NCBI GenBank assembly: GCA_963839475.1
Contig: CAWIVH010000001.1
Location: 558,001 to 622,000 of the forward strand
Length of the DNA: 64,000 nucleotides
Source: CAWIVH01 sp963839475
GTDB lineage: Bacteria > Acidobacteriota > UBA6911
Direction: 5' to 3'
The stretch's first letter is position 1. Each line of letters begins with the position of its first letter. Below are positions 43,704 to 51,526 of the stretch, piece by piece. The translations under genes and the position numbers were made by a program. Below the pieces are notes generated by a model. That model searched no databases and had not been told where the DNA came from. It was given only the letters and a program-made list of their open reading frames with translations.

Positions 43704-45803
43704 ATGAGTGAACAGGTTCACAAGGCCCAAAGCGCGGATCCTCAGATCCTGCGCTACCAGGCACTCCTCGATGTTGCCGATGCCATCGTCCAGCATCGGG
43801 ATCTCAAAAGCCTGCTTCATGACCTGGCAGATCATCTGCGTTCGGTCGTGCGGTTTGACTGGCTAACAGTGTTGCTGGTGGACGAAGTGCGTGGAGTAGT
43901 CAAAGCTCATGTCCTGGTTGGTGCCCTGCCACACAGCCTGCCGCCGGGCTTCGAGGTGCCGGTAAATGAAACCGCGATCTCCGGGTTACTGGCCGGCCAG
44001 CAACCAATGGTGGTTTCGGATGTGAGCCAGGCAGAACCAAAATCGACCCAGGTTTCCCATCTGTTGGAGCGGGAGGGAGTGAAGTCGTACTGCCTCCTTC
44101 CCCTGACGACCGCCCATGGGCGACTGGGTGCGCTCGGCTTCGGTTCGAAACAGACGGGAACGTTCGACAATGCGGAACTCGAGTTCCTGCAGAGGGTCGC
44201 CGAACAGGTGGCCGTGGCCGTGGAAAATGCACTGCACCAGGATCGCGCCAGGGCCTACCAGGAATCCGTGGCACAGGAACGCGATCGCTACAGGTTGCTC
44301 CTGGAAATCAACAATGCCATCGTTTCCGCTTTGGATTTGCGGGATATCTTTGTCACTCTTTCCAACAGCCATCGAAAATTCCACCCGAGGCACGACTACG
44401 CGTCCTTCTCCCTTCATGACCCGAAGACCAGCCTGCTGCGCATCTTTGCCATCGATTTCCCGGGAGGCAAGGGGCTGCTGCGCATGGATTCCAGCTACTC
44501 TATCGAAGGTTCGCCTGCGGGTTGGGTTTTCAGCAATCGCGAAGCATTACGGATGTCCCCGATTGACACGGAACGATTCCCTGCGCCCATTACCAGGCTG
44601 CTGGTCGAAGAGGGTATCCAGGATTGCTGCTGGATTCCAGTGATCAGCCACAACCGCACGCTGGGAGTCTTTTCCGTGGGAAGTCTTAAACCAGGCGCCT
44701 TCGGAGAGGAGGACATGGATTATTTGCGCCAGGTTGCCAACCAGATAGCCATCGGAATCGAAAACGCGCTGGCCTTCCAGGAAATAGCCGAGTTGAAAGA
44801 CAAGCTGGCCGAGGAAAAGCTGTATCTGGAGGATGAGATCCGCACCGAATTGCATTTCGACGAGATCGTCGGAGAAAGCGCGGCTCTAAGACGTGTGCTG
44901 GAGCAGGTCGAGATCGTCGCCGAAAGCGATTCGACGGTTCTGGTGCTGGGGGAGACTGGCACCGGCAAGGAATTGATCGCCCGCGCCATCCATAAACGGA
45001 GCCGGCGCCGAGAACGGACTTTTGTAAAACTGAATTGCGCGGCGATTCCAACCGGCCTGCTCGAGAGTGAGCTTTTCGGGCATGAAAAAGGAGCCTTTAC
45101 CGGCGCTATTGAGCGCAAAATCGGCAGGTTGGAGCTCGCCAACCAGGGGACGCTGTTCCTGGACGAGGTCGGCGATATCCCGCTCGAGCTACAGCCCAAG
45201 CTGTTGCGCGCGCTGCAAGAGCGGGAGTTCGAGAGACTGGGAAGCGCACGCACCATCAAGGTGGATGTGCGGCTCGTGGCAGCCACCAATCGCGACCTCC
45301 TGAAAATGGTCGCTGACCAGACGTTCCGTCGGGACCTCTATTACAGGCTGAATGTTTTCCCGATCCTCGTTCCGCCCTTGCGGGAAAGGAGTGATGATAT
45401 TCCACTGCTGGTGCGCTATTTCACTCAGAAGCACGCGCAGCGCATGGACAAGCGAATCGAAAACATCCCCACCTCATCGATGCAGGCGCTGGCGCGCTGG
45501 CATTGGCCGGGAAACGTTCGCGAGCTTGAAAATTTCATCGAGCGAGCGGTCATCCTCACCCGAGGCCCGGTGCTGAATGTGCCCGTGGCGGAATTGAAGG
45601 ATGCCTCGGAAGCCACGAATCTGCCGCCTTTGAACATGGAAGATGCAGAGCGCGCACATATTCTGCGCGTGCTGCGGGAAAGCGGCGGTGTCGTCGGCGG
45701 CCCTGATGGGGCGGCGATGCGCCTGGGGATGAAACGTACGACGCTGATTTCGCGAATGAAAAAACTGGGAATTTCCGTCAAAAGCTTGGCCGGCCGCGGA
45801 TAG
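43704..45803 (+). CDS. Sigma54-dependent transcriptional activator with two GAF domains
   Basis: A 699-residue bacterial enhancer-binding protein. Two GAF sensor domains span about 25-175 and 200-355. A linker helix (about 356-385) leads to the AAA+ domain: Walker A GETGTGKE (416-423), the sigma54-contact loop GAFTGA (463-468), Walker B with LFLDEVGD (484-491) and the RDLYYRLNVFPI region. The C-terminal Fis-type helix-turn-helix is near 655-695. The N-terminal GAF pair means it should sense a small ligand or redox state rather than be phosphorylated. The ATG at 43704 lies 40 bp after the inverted repeat. I do not see a -24/-12 promoter in the flanking regions, so the target genes may be elsewhere. 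Confidence 0.94.
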   Translation: MSEQVHKAQSADPQILRYQALLDVADAIVQHRDLKSLLHDLADHLRSVVRFDWLTVLLVDEVRGVVKAHVLVGALPHSLPPGFEVPVNETAISGLLAGQQPMVVSDVSQAEPKSTQVSHLLEREGVKSYCLLPLTTAHGRLGALGFGSKQTGTFDNAELEFLQRVAEQVAVAVENALHQDRARAYQESVAQERDRYRLLLEINNAIVSALDLRDIFVTLSNSHRKFHPRHDYASFSLHDPKTSLLRIFAIDFPGGKGLLRMDSSYSIEGSPAGWVFSNREALRMSPIDTERFPAPITRLLVEEGIQDCCWIPVISHNRTLGVFSVGSLKPGAFGEEDMDYLRQVANQIAIGIENALAFQEIAELKDKLAEEKLYLEDEIRTELHFDEIVGESAALRRVLEQVEIVAESDSTVLVLGETGTGKELIARAIHKRSRRRERTFVKLNCAAIPTGLLESELFGHEKGAFTGAIERKIGRLELANQGTLFLDEVGDIPLELQPKLLRALQEREFERLGSARTIKVDVRLVAATNRDLLKMVADQTFRRDLYYRLNVFPILVPPLRERSDDIPLLVRYFTQKHAQRMDKRIENIPTSSMQALARWHWPGNVRELENFIERAVILTRGPVLNVPVAELKDASEATNLPPLNMEDAERAHILRVLRESGGVVGGPDGAAMRLGMKRTTLISRMKKLGISVKSLAGRG

Positions 45804-45823
45804 CGGAATCGCCGGCGCCAGGA

Positions 45824-46876
45824 TTACTTTTTTTCGAAGACCCGGACGGAGTCGATCGTTTGCAGTTTTCCGTTGGCGTCCGGCACCTGCACCACCGTGT
45901 CCCGCATCGTCGTGCCTGAATCCGACGGACGGGAGGTCTGAACCACCATCTGATTCAGCTTCAGACCTGCGGCAGGGGCGACGGGGCTCTTTTGATAGCT
46001 GCTCTGGATTGTCTGTTCACTCCCATCCGCCGCAATTGCGCGGGTGATATTCAGCCGCTCGTTCAGCTGGAGGGTTCCGGCGGCATCCGGCCGATAGACA
46101 TCGATATTCCTGATCACCCTCCCCTGAGCATCCTTGGCTTCTCTGCTGCTCTCTCTGCGGTCGAGGGAGAGACCGCCATTGACTCCCGGCTTGTAGAGAT
46201 CTTCCTGGACGACGATCTGGCCATCCGCCTCCTTCACACTGCCGAGGCGCCGGTCGGCGGTTACCCACCCACCGTTGACATCGGTCATCAGACGGTTTCT
46301 TTCAAACTCAAAACCGCCCTCCCTCTTCTTCTTTTCGACCTGGACGATCTCCTCGGACCGCACCAATGAGTCGTTCGCTTTCGCCACCATCGAAACCGCC
46401 TGGGTTCGAAAGGCATCGGTCCCGGAGGGAATGGTCTCCTGCGTATCCTTGCGGGCGACTTTCATCCGGCCGTTCAAATCAACCCGGGATATCGTTCGCG
46501 CGGCACTGACACCGCCGCCGGCGGTGCTGCGCACCTCTTCGACGACAACTTCCACCAGGCGCCGCTGGCCGGTGGCGCCGCGATCATACACATTGCGAGT
46601 TATGCGCATCGAATTGGGACCCGGACGGACCGTTTCCGTCTCGATTTCCAACGCCGCCGTTTCCCGGGGATCCAACTTGATTACCGCCAACTTCCCGCTT
46701 GAATACGCCATGCAGCGGGTATCATTCGAATCCGCCAGCCACTGGAACCGGCCTAAAGGATCGTCCTTCTCCTTTTGCTCGCCCGGGGACCGTGTCGTCG
46801 CCTTCTCCTGAACAGACAAGGGAATCTGTGAACCGAGATAAAATAAAAGCGTTGCCTGGAGAAATATGCGGAACAT
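45824..46876 (-). CDS. Exported repeat protein of unknown family
   Basis: I do not recognise a family. The 350-residue product has a signal peptide (about 1-23) and then is built from degenerate tandem units of roughly 33 residues. Units ending in VYRPDAAGT, LYKPGVNGG, VNGG, and VPDANGK are visible between about 200 and 345. The unit pattern is a charged beta-strand-like stretch with Leu or Val, a short DG or NG turn, then a proline-containing loop. Such repeats suggest an extended beta structure. Few Cys and no membrane segment. Convergent with the sigma54 activator. Exported, so a surface or periplasmic role is likely. Confidence 0.7.
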   Translation of the reverse strand: MFRIFLQATLLFYLGSQIPLSVQEKATTRSPGEQKEKDDPLGRFQWLADSNDTRCMAYSSGKLAVIKLDPRETAALEIETETVRPGPNSMRITRNVYDRGATGQRRLVEVVVEEVRSTAGGGVSAARTISRVDLNGRMKVARKDTQETIPSGTDAFRTQAVSMVAKANDSLVRSEEIVQVEKKKREGGFEFERNRLMTDVNGGWVTADRRLGSVKEADGQIVVQEDLYKPGVNGGLSLDRRESSREAKDAQGRVIRNIDVYRPDAAGTLQLNERLNITRAIAADGSEQTIQSSYQKSPVAPAAGLKLNQMVVQTSRPSDSGTTMRDTVVQVPDANGKLQTIDSVRVFEKK

Positions 46877-47055
46877 TCTCGCCGCCTCATATTATCGGTT
46901 AGTCCAATGTATCACCCTCTATCGTGCCTCAATGTACCTTCATGTTAAAATCTTTATTTTCGCCGCAAAACCTCAAAGATGAATATGGACATCCTGTCCC
47001 TGCAGGGCCATAGTCGACTTTTGATCCGGGAACACTGTCTGCACGGGAGTCCTTT

Positions 47056-49155
47056 ATGCGACTGTTGATGGCAATATTACTGATCCCCTCCACCCTGGCC
47101 GCGGCTGAACGGCCTTACGATATACGCAATGTTGGAGTCTATCGCGAAGCCGGACGCTTTGGCGGATGGCCGGCAAATCACGGCATCTGGTCGTGGGGCA
47201 ATGAGATTCTGGTCGGATTCAGCGCAGCCTGGTACCAGAAGCAGAATCCGGAAATCCATCAATACGACCGCTCCAAGCCCGAGGAGCCGCGCCTGGCGCG
47301 AAGCACCGATGGCGGCCTAACCTGGGCAATTGAAGCGCCCGCCTCGCTGCTTCCGCCCGAGCAGGGCGGAAAAGCCGTGACCGAACTCAAAGAACCGATG
47401 GATTTTTCCGCTCCCGGCTTCGCCATGACGTTGCGTTTCGTCGATATCAACGCCGGAGGGTCCCGTCTCTTTTACTCGACCGACCGCGGCCATACTTGGC
47501 GCGGCCCTTATGCCTTTCCCCTGTTCGGACAAAAAGGAGTTGCCGCCAGAACGGACTACATCGTGCTGGGCCGCGCCGAAGCCATCGTCTTCCTGACGGC
47601 AGCCAAAACCAACGGCAAGGAGGGGCGCCCTTTCGCAGCACGCACCCAGGACGGCGGGTTGAACTGGGAGTTCCTTTCCTGGATCGGTCCCGAGCCCACG
47701 GGATTTGCGATCATGCCGTCGGCCCTTCGCCTGGCTGCCAATGAATTCCTCGTGTCCGTCCGATGTAAAGACGGAGAACGTGACTGGATCGATTTGTACT
47801 ACTCCGCTGACGGGGCGAAGAGCTGGACCTGGCGAAGCCGCACCGCAGAGACATCCAGCGGCAAGAGCGGAAATCCGCCCGGCATGGTCCGGCTCGAAGA
47901 CGGCCGCGTAGTCCTGACCTACGGCCGGCGAGCCCTGCCCTACGGTATGGCAGCGCGCATCAGCACAGATCAGGGGAAAACCTGGGGAGAGGAAATTGTG
48001 CTGCGCGATGACGGTGCTGCATGGGATCTGGGTTACCCCCGCACTGCGGTGCGACCGGACGGCACTATTGTCACCGTTTACTATTTTGCCGCCGCTGTAA
48101 ACAAGGAAAGAACTATTGAAGCGACACTATGGAAACCCCCGTCCTCCGGGATCCGGCTCGAGCGCGTTTTTGGCCCGGAATTGAAGCACACGGGCCCCTA
48201 CAAGCACCCGGCCAGCATTGCCGAACTATCCAATGGCGACCTGTATATCGTCTGGTATGGCGGCGAGGGGGAATACGCCGTCAAGACCTCGGTGTGGGGC
48301 ACCAGGCTCCGTAAGGGCGAGTCGCAATGGAGCAATCCGCAAGCGATCGCGCGCGATCCTTTACGCTCGGTCGGAAATGCGGTTATCTGGCAGGCATCGG
48401 ATGGCACCGTGTGGCTATTCTATGTCGTGCGCCATGGAACGACCTGGTCCGACTCACGCATCCAGGGCAAGATTTCAAAAGATGGCGGTGAAACCTGGTC
48501 CGATTCCTTTGTTGTCTCCGATCAGCCGGGAACGATGGTGCGCGGGCAGCCGCTCGAAATCCGGGGCGGGCGCTTCATCCTGCCTGTCTATCACGAAACC
48601 GGAAACAACACCGAGGTGGTTGGTGCGGAAAGCACGTCGCTTTTCCTGCATTACGACCCCGCCAACCAGACCTTCAAGCCCAGCTCACCGATCCGCTCCT
48701 CGAACGGGAACATTCAGCCTGCGGTGGCTGAACTGGAACCGGGGCATCTGATCGCCTACTGCCGCCGCGGCGGCGGCTATGGACCCTCCTGGAAAGGATA
48801 CATCGTGCAGGCCGAATCCACCGATGGAGGGATTACCTGGAGTGAAGGGCGGAATTCCCAATTTCCGAATCCGAATGCAGCGATTGATCTGTTGAAGCTC
48901 ACAAGCGGAAACCTGCTCCTGATCTTCAACGACAGCATGTTCGACCGGACGCCTCTCACACTGGCGCTTTCGAAAGACGGAGGCCGTTCCTGGCCGGTCC
49001 GGCGCAATCTGGCAGAGGGCCGTTTTGATTACGCCTATCCGTATGTCATCCAGGGGAAGGACGGAACTATCCATGTTGTCTACACCTGCAATGGCCGCAC
49101 CGTCGTGAACCACGCGGCTTTTCGGGAAGAATGGTTGGAGAAGGCTGCGAAATAG
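47056..49155 (+). CDS. Exported double sialidase-fold (BNR/Asp-box) protein
   Basis: A 699-residue exported protein with a signal peptide (1-18). At least eight Asp-box motifs (S/T-x-D-x-G-x-T-W) are visible, among them RSTDGGLTW, YSTDRGHTW, RTQDGGLNW, STDQGKTW, SKDGGETW, ESTDGGITW and SKDGGRSW. They cluster in two sets: about 75-330 and about 470-650. This fits two consecutive six-bladed sialidase-like propellers. Many such proteins are not sialidases but bind or cleave other glycans. I do not see the complete Arg triad and so cannot call it an active sialidase. It stands alone with its own ribosome-binding site. Confidence 0.85.
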   Translation: MRLLMAILLIPSTLAAAERPYDIRNVGVYREAGRFGGWPANHGIWSWGNEILVGFSAAWYQKQNPEIHQYDRSKPEEPRLARSTDGGLTWAIEAPASLLPPEQGGKAVTELKEPMDFSAPGFAMTLRFVDINAGGSRLFYSTDRGHTWRGPYAFPLFGQKGVAARTDYIVLGRAEAIVFLTAAKTNGKEGRPFAARTQDGGLNWEFLSWIGPEPTGFAIMPSALRLAANEFLVSVRCKDGERDWIDLYYSADGAKSWTWRSRTAETSSGKSGNPPGMVRLEDGRVVLTYGRRALPYGMAARISTDQGKTWGEEIVLRDDGAAWDLGYPRTAVRPDGTIVTVYYFAAAVNKERTIEATLWKPPSSGIRLERVFGPELKHTGPYKHPASIAELSNGDLYIVWYGGEGEYAVKTSVWGTRLRKGESQWSNPQAIARDPLRSVGNAVIWQASDGTVWLFYVVRHGTTWSDSRIQGKISKDGGETWSDSFVVSDQPGTMVRGQPLEIRGGRFILPVYHETGNNTEVVGAESTSLFLHYDPANQTFKPSSPIRSSNGNIQPAVAELEPGHLIAYCRRGGGYGPSWKGYIVQAESTDGGITWSEGRNSQFPNPNAAIDLLKLTSGNLLLIFNDSMFDRTPLTLALSKDGGRSWPVRRNLAEGRFDYAYPYVIQGKDGTIHVVYTCNGRTVVNHAAFREEWLEKAAK

Positions 49156-49264
49156 CAATATCACGCTGAGCCGCAAAGTCCTAAAAGATCTGGAAGGAGT
49201 GCATTTTATTGTTTTCCCTTCGCCGCCATTGAAGGCTGCGAGCTTCACCCTCGATGTTTTATGT

Positions 49265-50974
49265 TCATAGGCCTTTGGGTCTTCGATCCCGGATCACCCC
49301 CGCGCTGACCCAGAAGATGTCATGATCCCGGCCGAAGAAAAGATATTTCCCGTCGGGGGATACGGTTGGGCAATTTTCATATTCGCGGGGCTCGGTCTTG
49401 TCGAACAGGCGGAAGGCTTGCGACCAGGTCCCATTTTTGAGCCTGTAGGACACGAACATCACTGCTTTGCCGGATCCCGGGAGCTGGGCGTCAAATAGCA
49501 GATAGCTGCCGTCGGGCGCGATATACGGGTGCCCCAGGTTGGTTGCATTCGTTATCTCGGCAGCCGCATTTTCAACCTCCGGATAACTACCGTCGCGGAA
49601 ACGCGCCAGCTTCAAACCAAACCGTTCAAAATACAGATTGCCTTCCCGATCGACCGAGGGCATGTATTCGTTGCTCTGGCTATTGACCGCGGGACCCAGA
49701 TTCCGGGGTTCTCCCCACCCGGCGCCGGTTCTATCCGTGACCCATAAATCCATGTCGCGCTTGGCCGGGTCGCCTTTGTGAAGCGGACGGTTTGAAGAGA
49801 AAAAGAATCTCTTCCCGTCCGGAGAATAAGAACCTTCAAAATCAGCGCCGTTTGTCATGAAGGGAGCGGGCTCCGGGTTGAGCCATTGGCCGTTTTCGTA
49901 GCGTATGAAAAGCAGCCATCGGCGGGTTTGATCGGCGTTGATACGAGAAAGGCAGAGTTCGCCGCCGCCGTTGGCGAACGCAATGTTGGTCTCATGCTCT
50001 TCCGATGAAATAATGCCGGGGGCAAAAATTCGGGGTTCGGAATCCGGCTGGGACTGACCCAGGTAAAGCCCGGAAAGCTTCGGAAAAACGGCAGGACGGG
50101 CCTTGGTGCCTTTTGCTTTAAGCAGATTTGCCGCAGAGGCATGGCCTCCATAATCGGCCATATCAACGGGCATTCTTCCATCGAAGCCCTGCACATCGAT
50201 ATCGGCTCCTTCAGCAACCAGCAGGCGGACAACTTCATCCCTCCCATAAAATGCGGCCAAATGCAGCGGTGTCAGGCCATGCAAATCCCGCTCGTTAATG
50301 TGGGCTCCCTGCTTCAGGAGCTGCTTTGCCAATCCCGGCAAACCGCCCCGTGCGGCGCTGTGCAGCAGCGTCGTGCCGTTTCGATTGCCGGTGTCGAGCG
50401 CCGGCGATTTGGCCAAAATCGCATCAACCAGGGAAAGAATGCCGATGTTGGCCGCGGCATCGAGCATTTCCTGCATGCCTGCTCCTTGAGCTTCCACGCG
50501 GAATCCGCGGCTGAGGATGAGTTCGACCATCGCCGGCCGGCGCCAGGACAATGCGAATTGGAGTATGTGCAATCCTTCATTGTCCCTCGCGTTGAGATTG
50601 GCGCCTTTCTCGAGGAGATGGCCAAAGGCTTCGCCCGCAGACAGGGGGATCGTCTGAAATAGAGGCGTCTGGCCACCGGTGGTCCGGGCTTCGATATCCG
50701 CACCCCGGTCCAGAAGATAGCCGATGATTTCCACCCGTCCTGCCGTGGCCGCAATGTGCAGCGGTGTGAACCCCGAATCGTCCGCCGACTTCACCACCCA
50801 CGGATTTTTAGCAACAATGGCCCGGACGGCGTCCAGGTTGCCCTGGCGAATCGCGATCGAAATGTCGGAACGCTCATCGCCAGCCATTGTCGGGTCCGAA
50901 GCCGTCAAGCCCGAGAACAGCAACAGGTAAAGAAAAGCCGGTCTGACCGATTTTACTGAAAATCCGACTGGCAT
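49265..50974 (-). CDS. Exported ankyrin-repeat / PD40 (TolB-like propeller) fusion
   Basis: A 569-residue exported protein with a signal peptide (about 1-31). Residues about 37-300 carry seven to eight ankyrin repeats; typical units are GFTPLHIAATAGRVEIIGYLLDRGADIEART and GLTPLHLAAFYGRDEVVRLL. The following ~260 residues (about 310-565) are WD40-like PD40 beta-propeller repeats of the TolB kind, shown by FEGSYSPDGKRFFFSSNRP, YMPSVDREGNLYF, HPYIAPDGSYLLFDAQ and CPTVSPDGKYLFFGRD. The combination in one exported chain is uncommon. It probably mediates protein-protein contacts; no enzyme motif is visible. Start ATG 50974 follows CAGGGAA. Confidence 0.85.
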   Translation of the reverse strand: MPVGFSVKSVRPAFLYLLLFSGLTASDPTMAGDERSDISIAIRQGNLDAVRAIVAKNPWVVKSADDSGFTPLHIAATAGRVEIIGYLLDRGADIEARTTGGQTPLFQTIPLSAGEAFGHLLEKGANLNARDNEGLHILQFALSWRRPAMVELILSRGFRVEAQGAGMQEMLDAAANIGILSLVDAILAKSPALDTGNRNGTTLLHSAARGGLPGLAKQLLKQGAHINERDLHGLTPLHLAAFYGRDEVVRLLVAEGADIDVQGFDGRMPVDMADYGGHASAANLLKAKGTKARPAVFPKLSGLYLGQSQPDSEPRIFAPGIISSEEHETNIAFANGGGELCLSRINADQTRRWLLFIRYENGQWLNPEPAPFMTNGADFEGSYSPDGKRFFFSSNRPLHKGDPAKRDMDLWVTDRTGAGWGEPRNLGPAVNSQSNEYMPSVDREGNLYFERFGLKLARFRDGSYPEVENAAAEITNATNLGHPYIAPDGSYLLFDAQLPGSGKAVMFVSYRLKNGTWSQAFRLFDKTEPREYENCPTVSPDGKYLFFGRDHDIFWVSAGVIRDRRPKGL

Positions 50975-51526
50975 AGTTCCCTGCGCATCGACCCCATATT
51001 AAATTGGCTGTATCTTGTCATGGCCGAAGGCCGATTATCTATTGCATGCATCCTTCCCTGCAACATGCCCATTTTAAGCGGGCGATCCAACTATTAGAGT
51101 GCCTAACTTCGGCGGCGGTTCCAAACCAATCGAATGGCCCATCAATGACGCTTTTAAAATTATGCCGAGTTGTAGTAATGTGGGCACACCGTGCCAGGCG
51201 AATCGCCGATGGGCGTCACCCAAGATCTGATAGATTAGAATAACGGCAGCCGCGAAGCCCTCGATGCGCTGATGCCGCTTGTCTACAATGAACCACCCGC
51301 CTGGCAAGCAGCTGCCCGTGGCGTCCGCTCTCTATCACCGCGTAAAAGCAAAGCTGGCTTTTTCCCAATGGCGATCTGCCGGGTATAGATTGCATTTAGT
51401 CGCCTGGATTGCACATGCGCTTTTGAATCCTGAAACCAGGATATCTGCCTTTGTGTCAGGGAAACCCGAGGGCTTTGGCCCTCGATCACTTCTCATCAAT
51501 GTGGTTTTTGGATCGGGAGAAGAAAA
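50975..51526. other. Divergent intergenic region with structured leader near 3' end
   Basis: About 550 bases between two divergent exported-protein genes. Short frames occur on both strands, but none resembles a gene family or has a clear ribosome-binding site. The last 120 bases hold two small hairpins: ATCCTG/CAGGAT (51427-51432, 51437-51442) and CGAGGGC/GCCCTCG (51467-51473, 51478-51484). They end 42 bases before the next start codon and suggest a structured 5' leader for the beta-helix gene. No identified riboswitch or promoter motif. Confidence 0.45.

Noticed and set aside
51281..51400. Possible c-di-GMP-I (GEMM) riboswitch: fragments GGCAA, GCAAAGC and GCCGGGT in the right order
   Set aside because: Spacing between the fragments does not fit the consensus, the tetraloop hairpin and pairing of P2 and P3 are not visible; a covariance search would be needed to reopen it.
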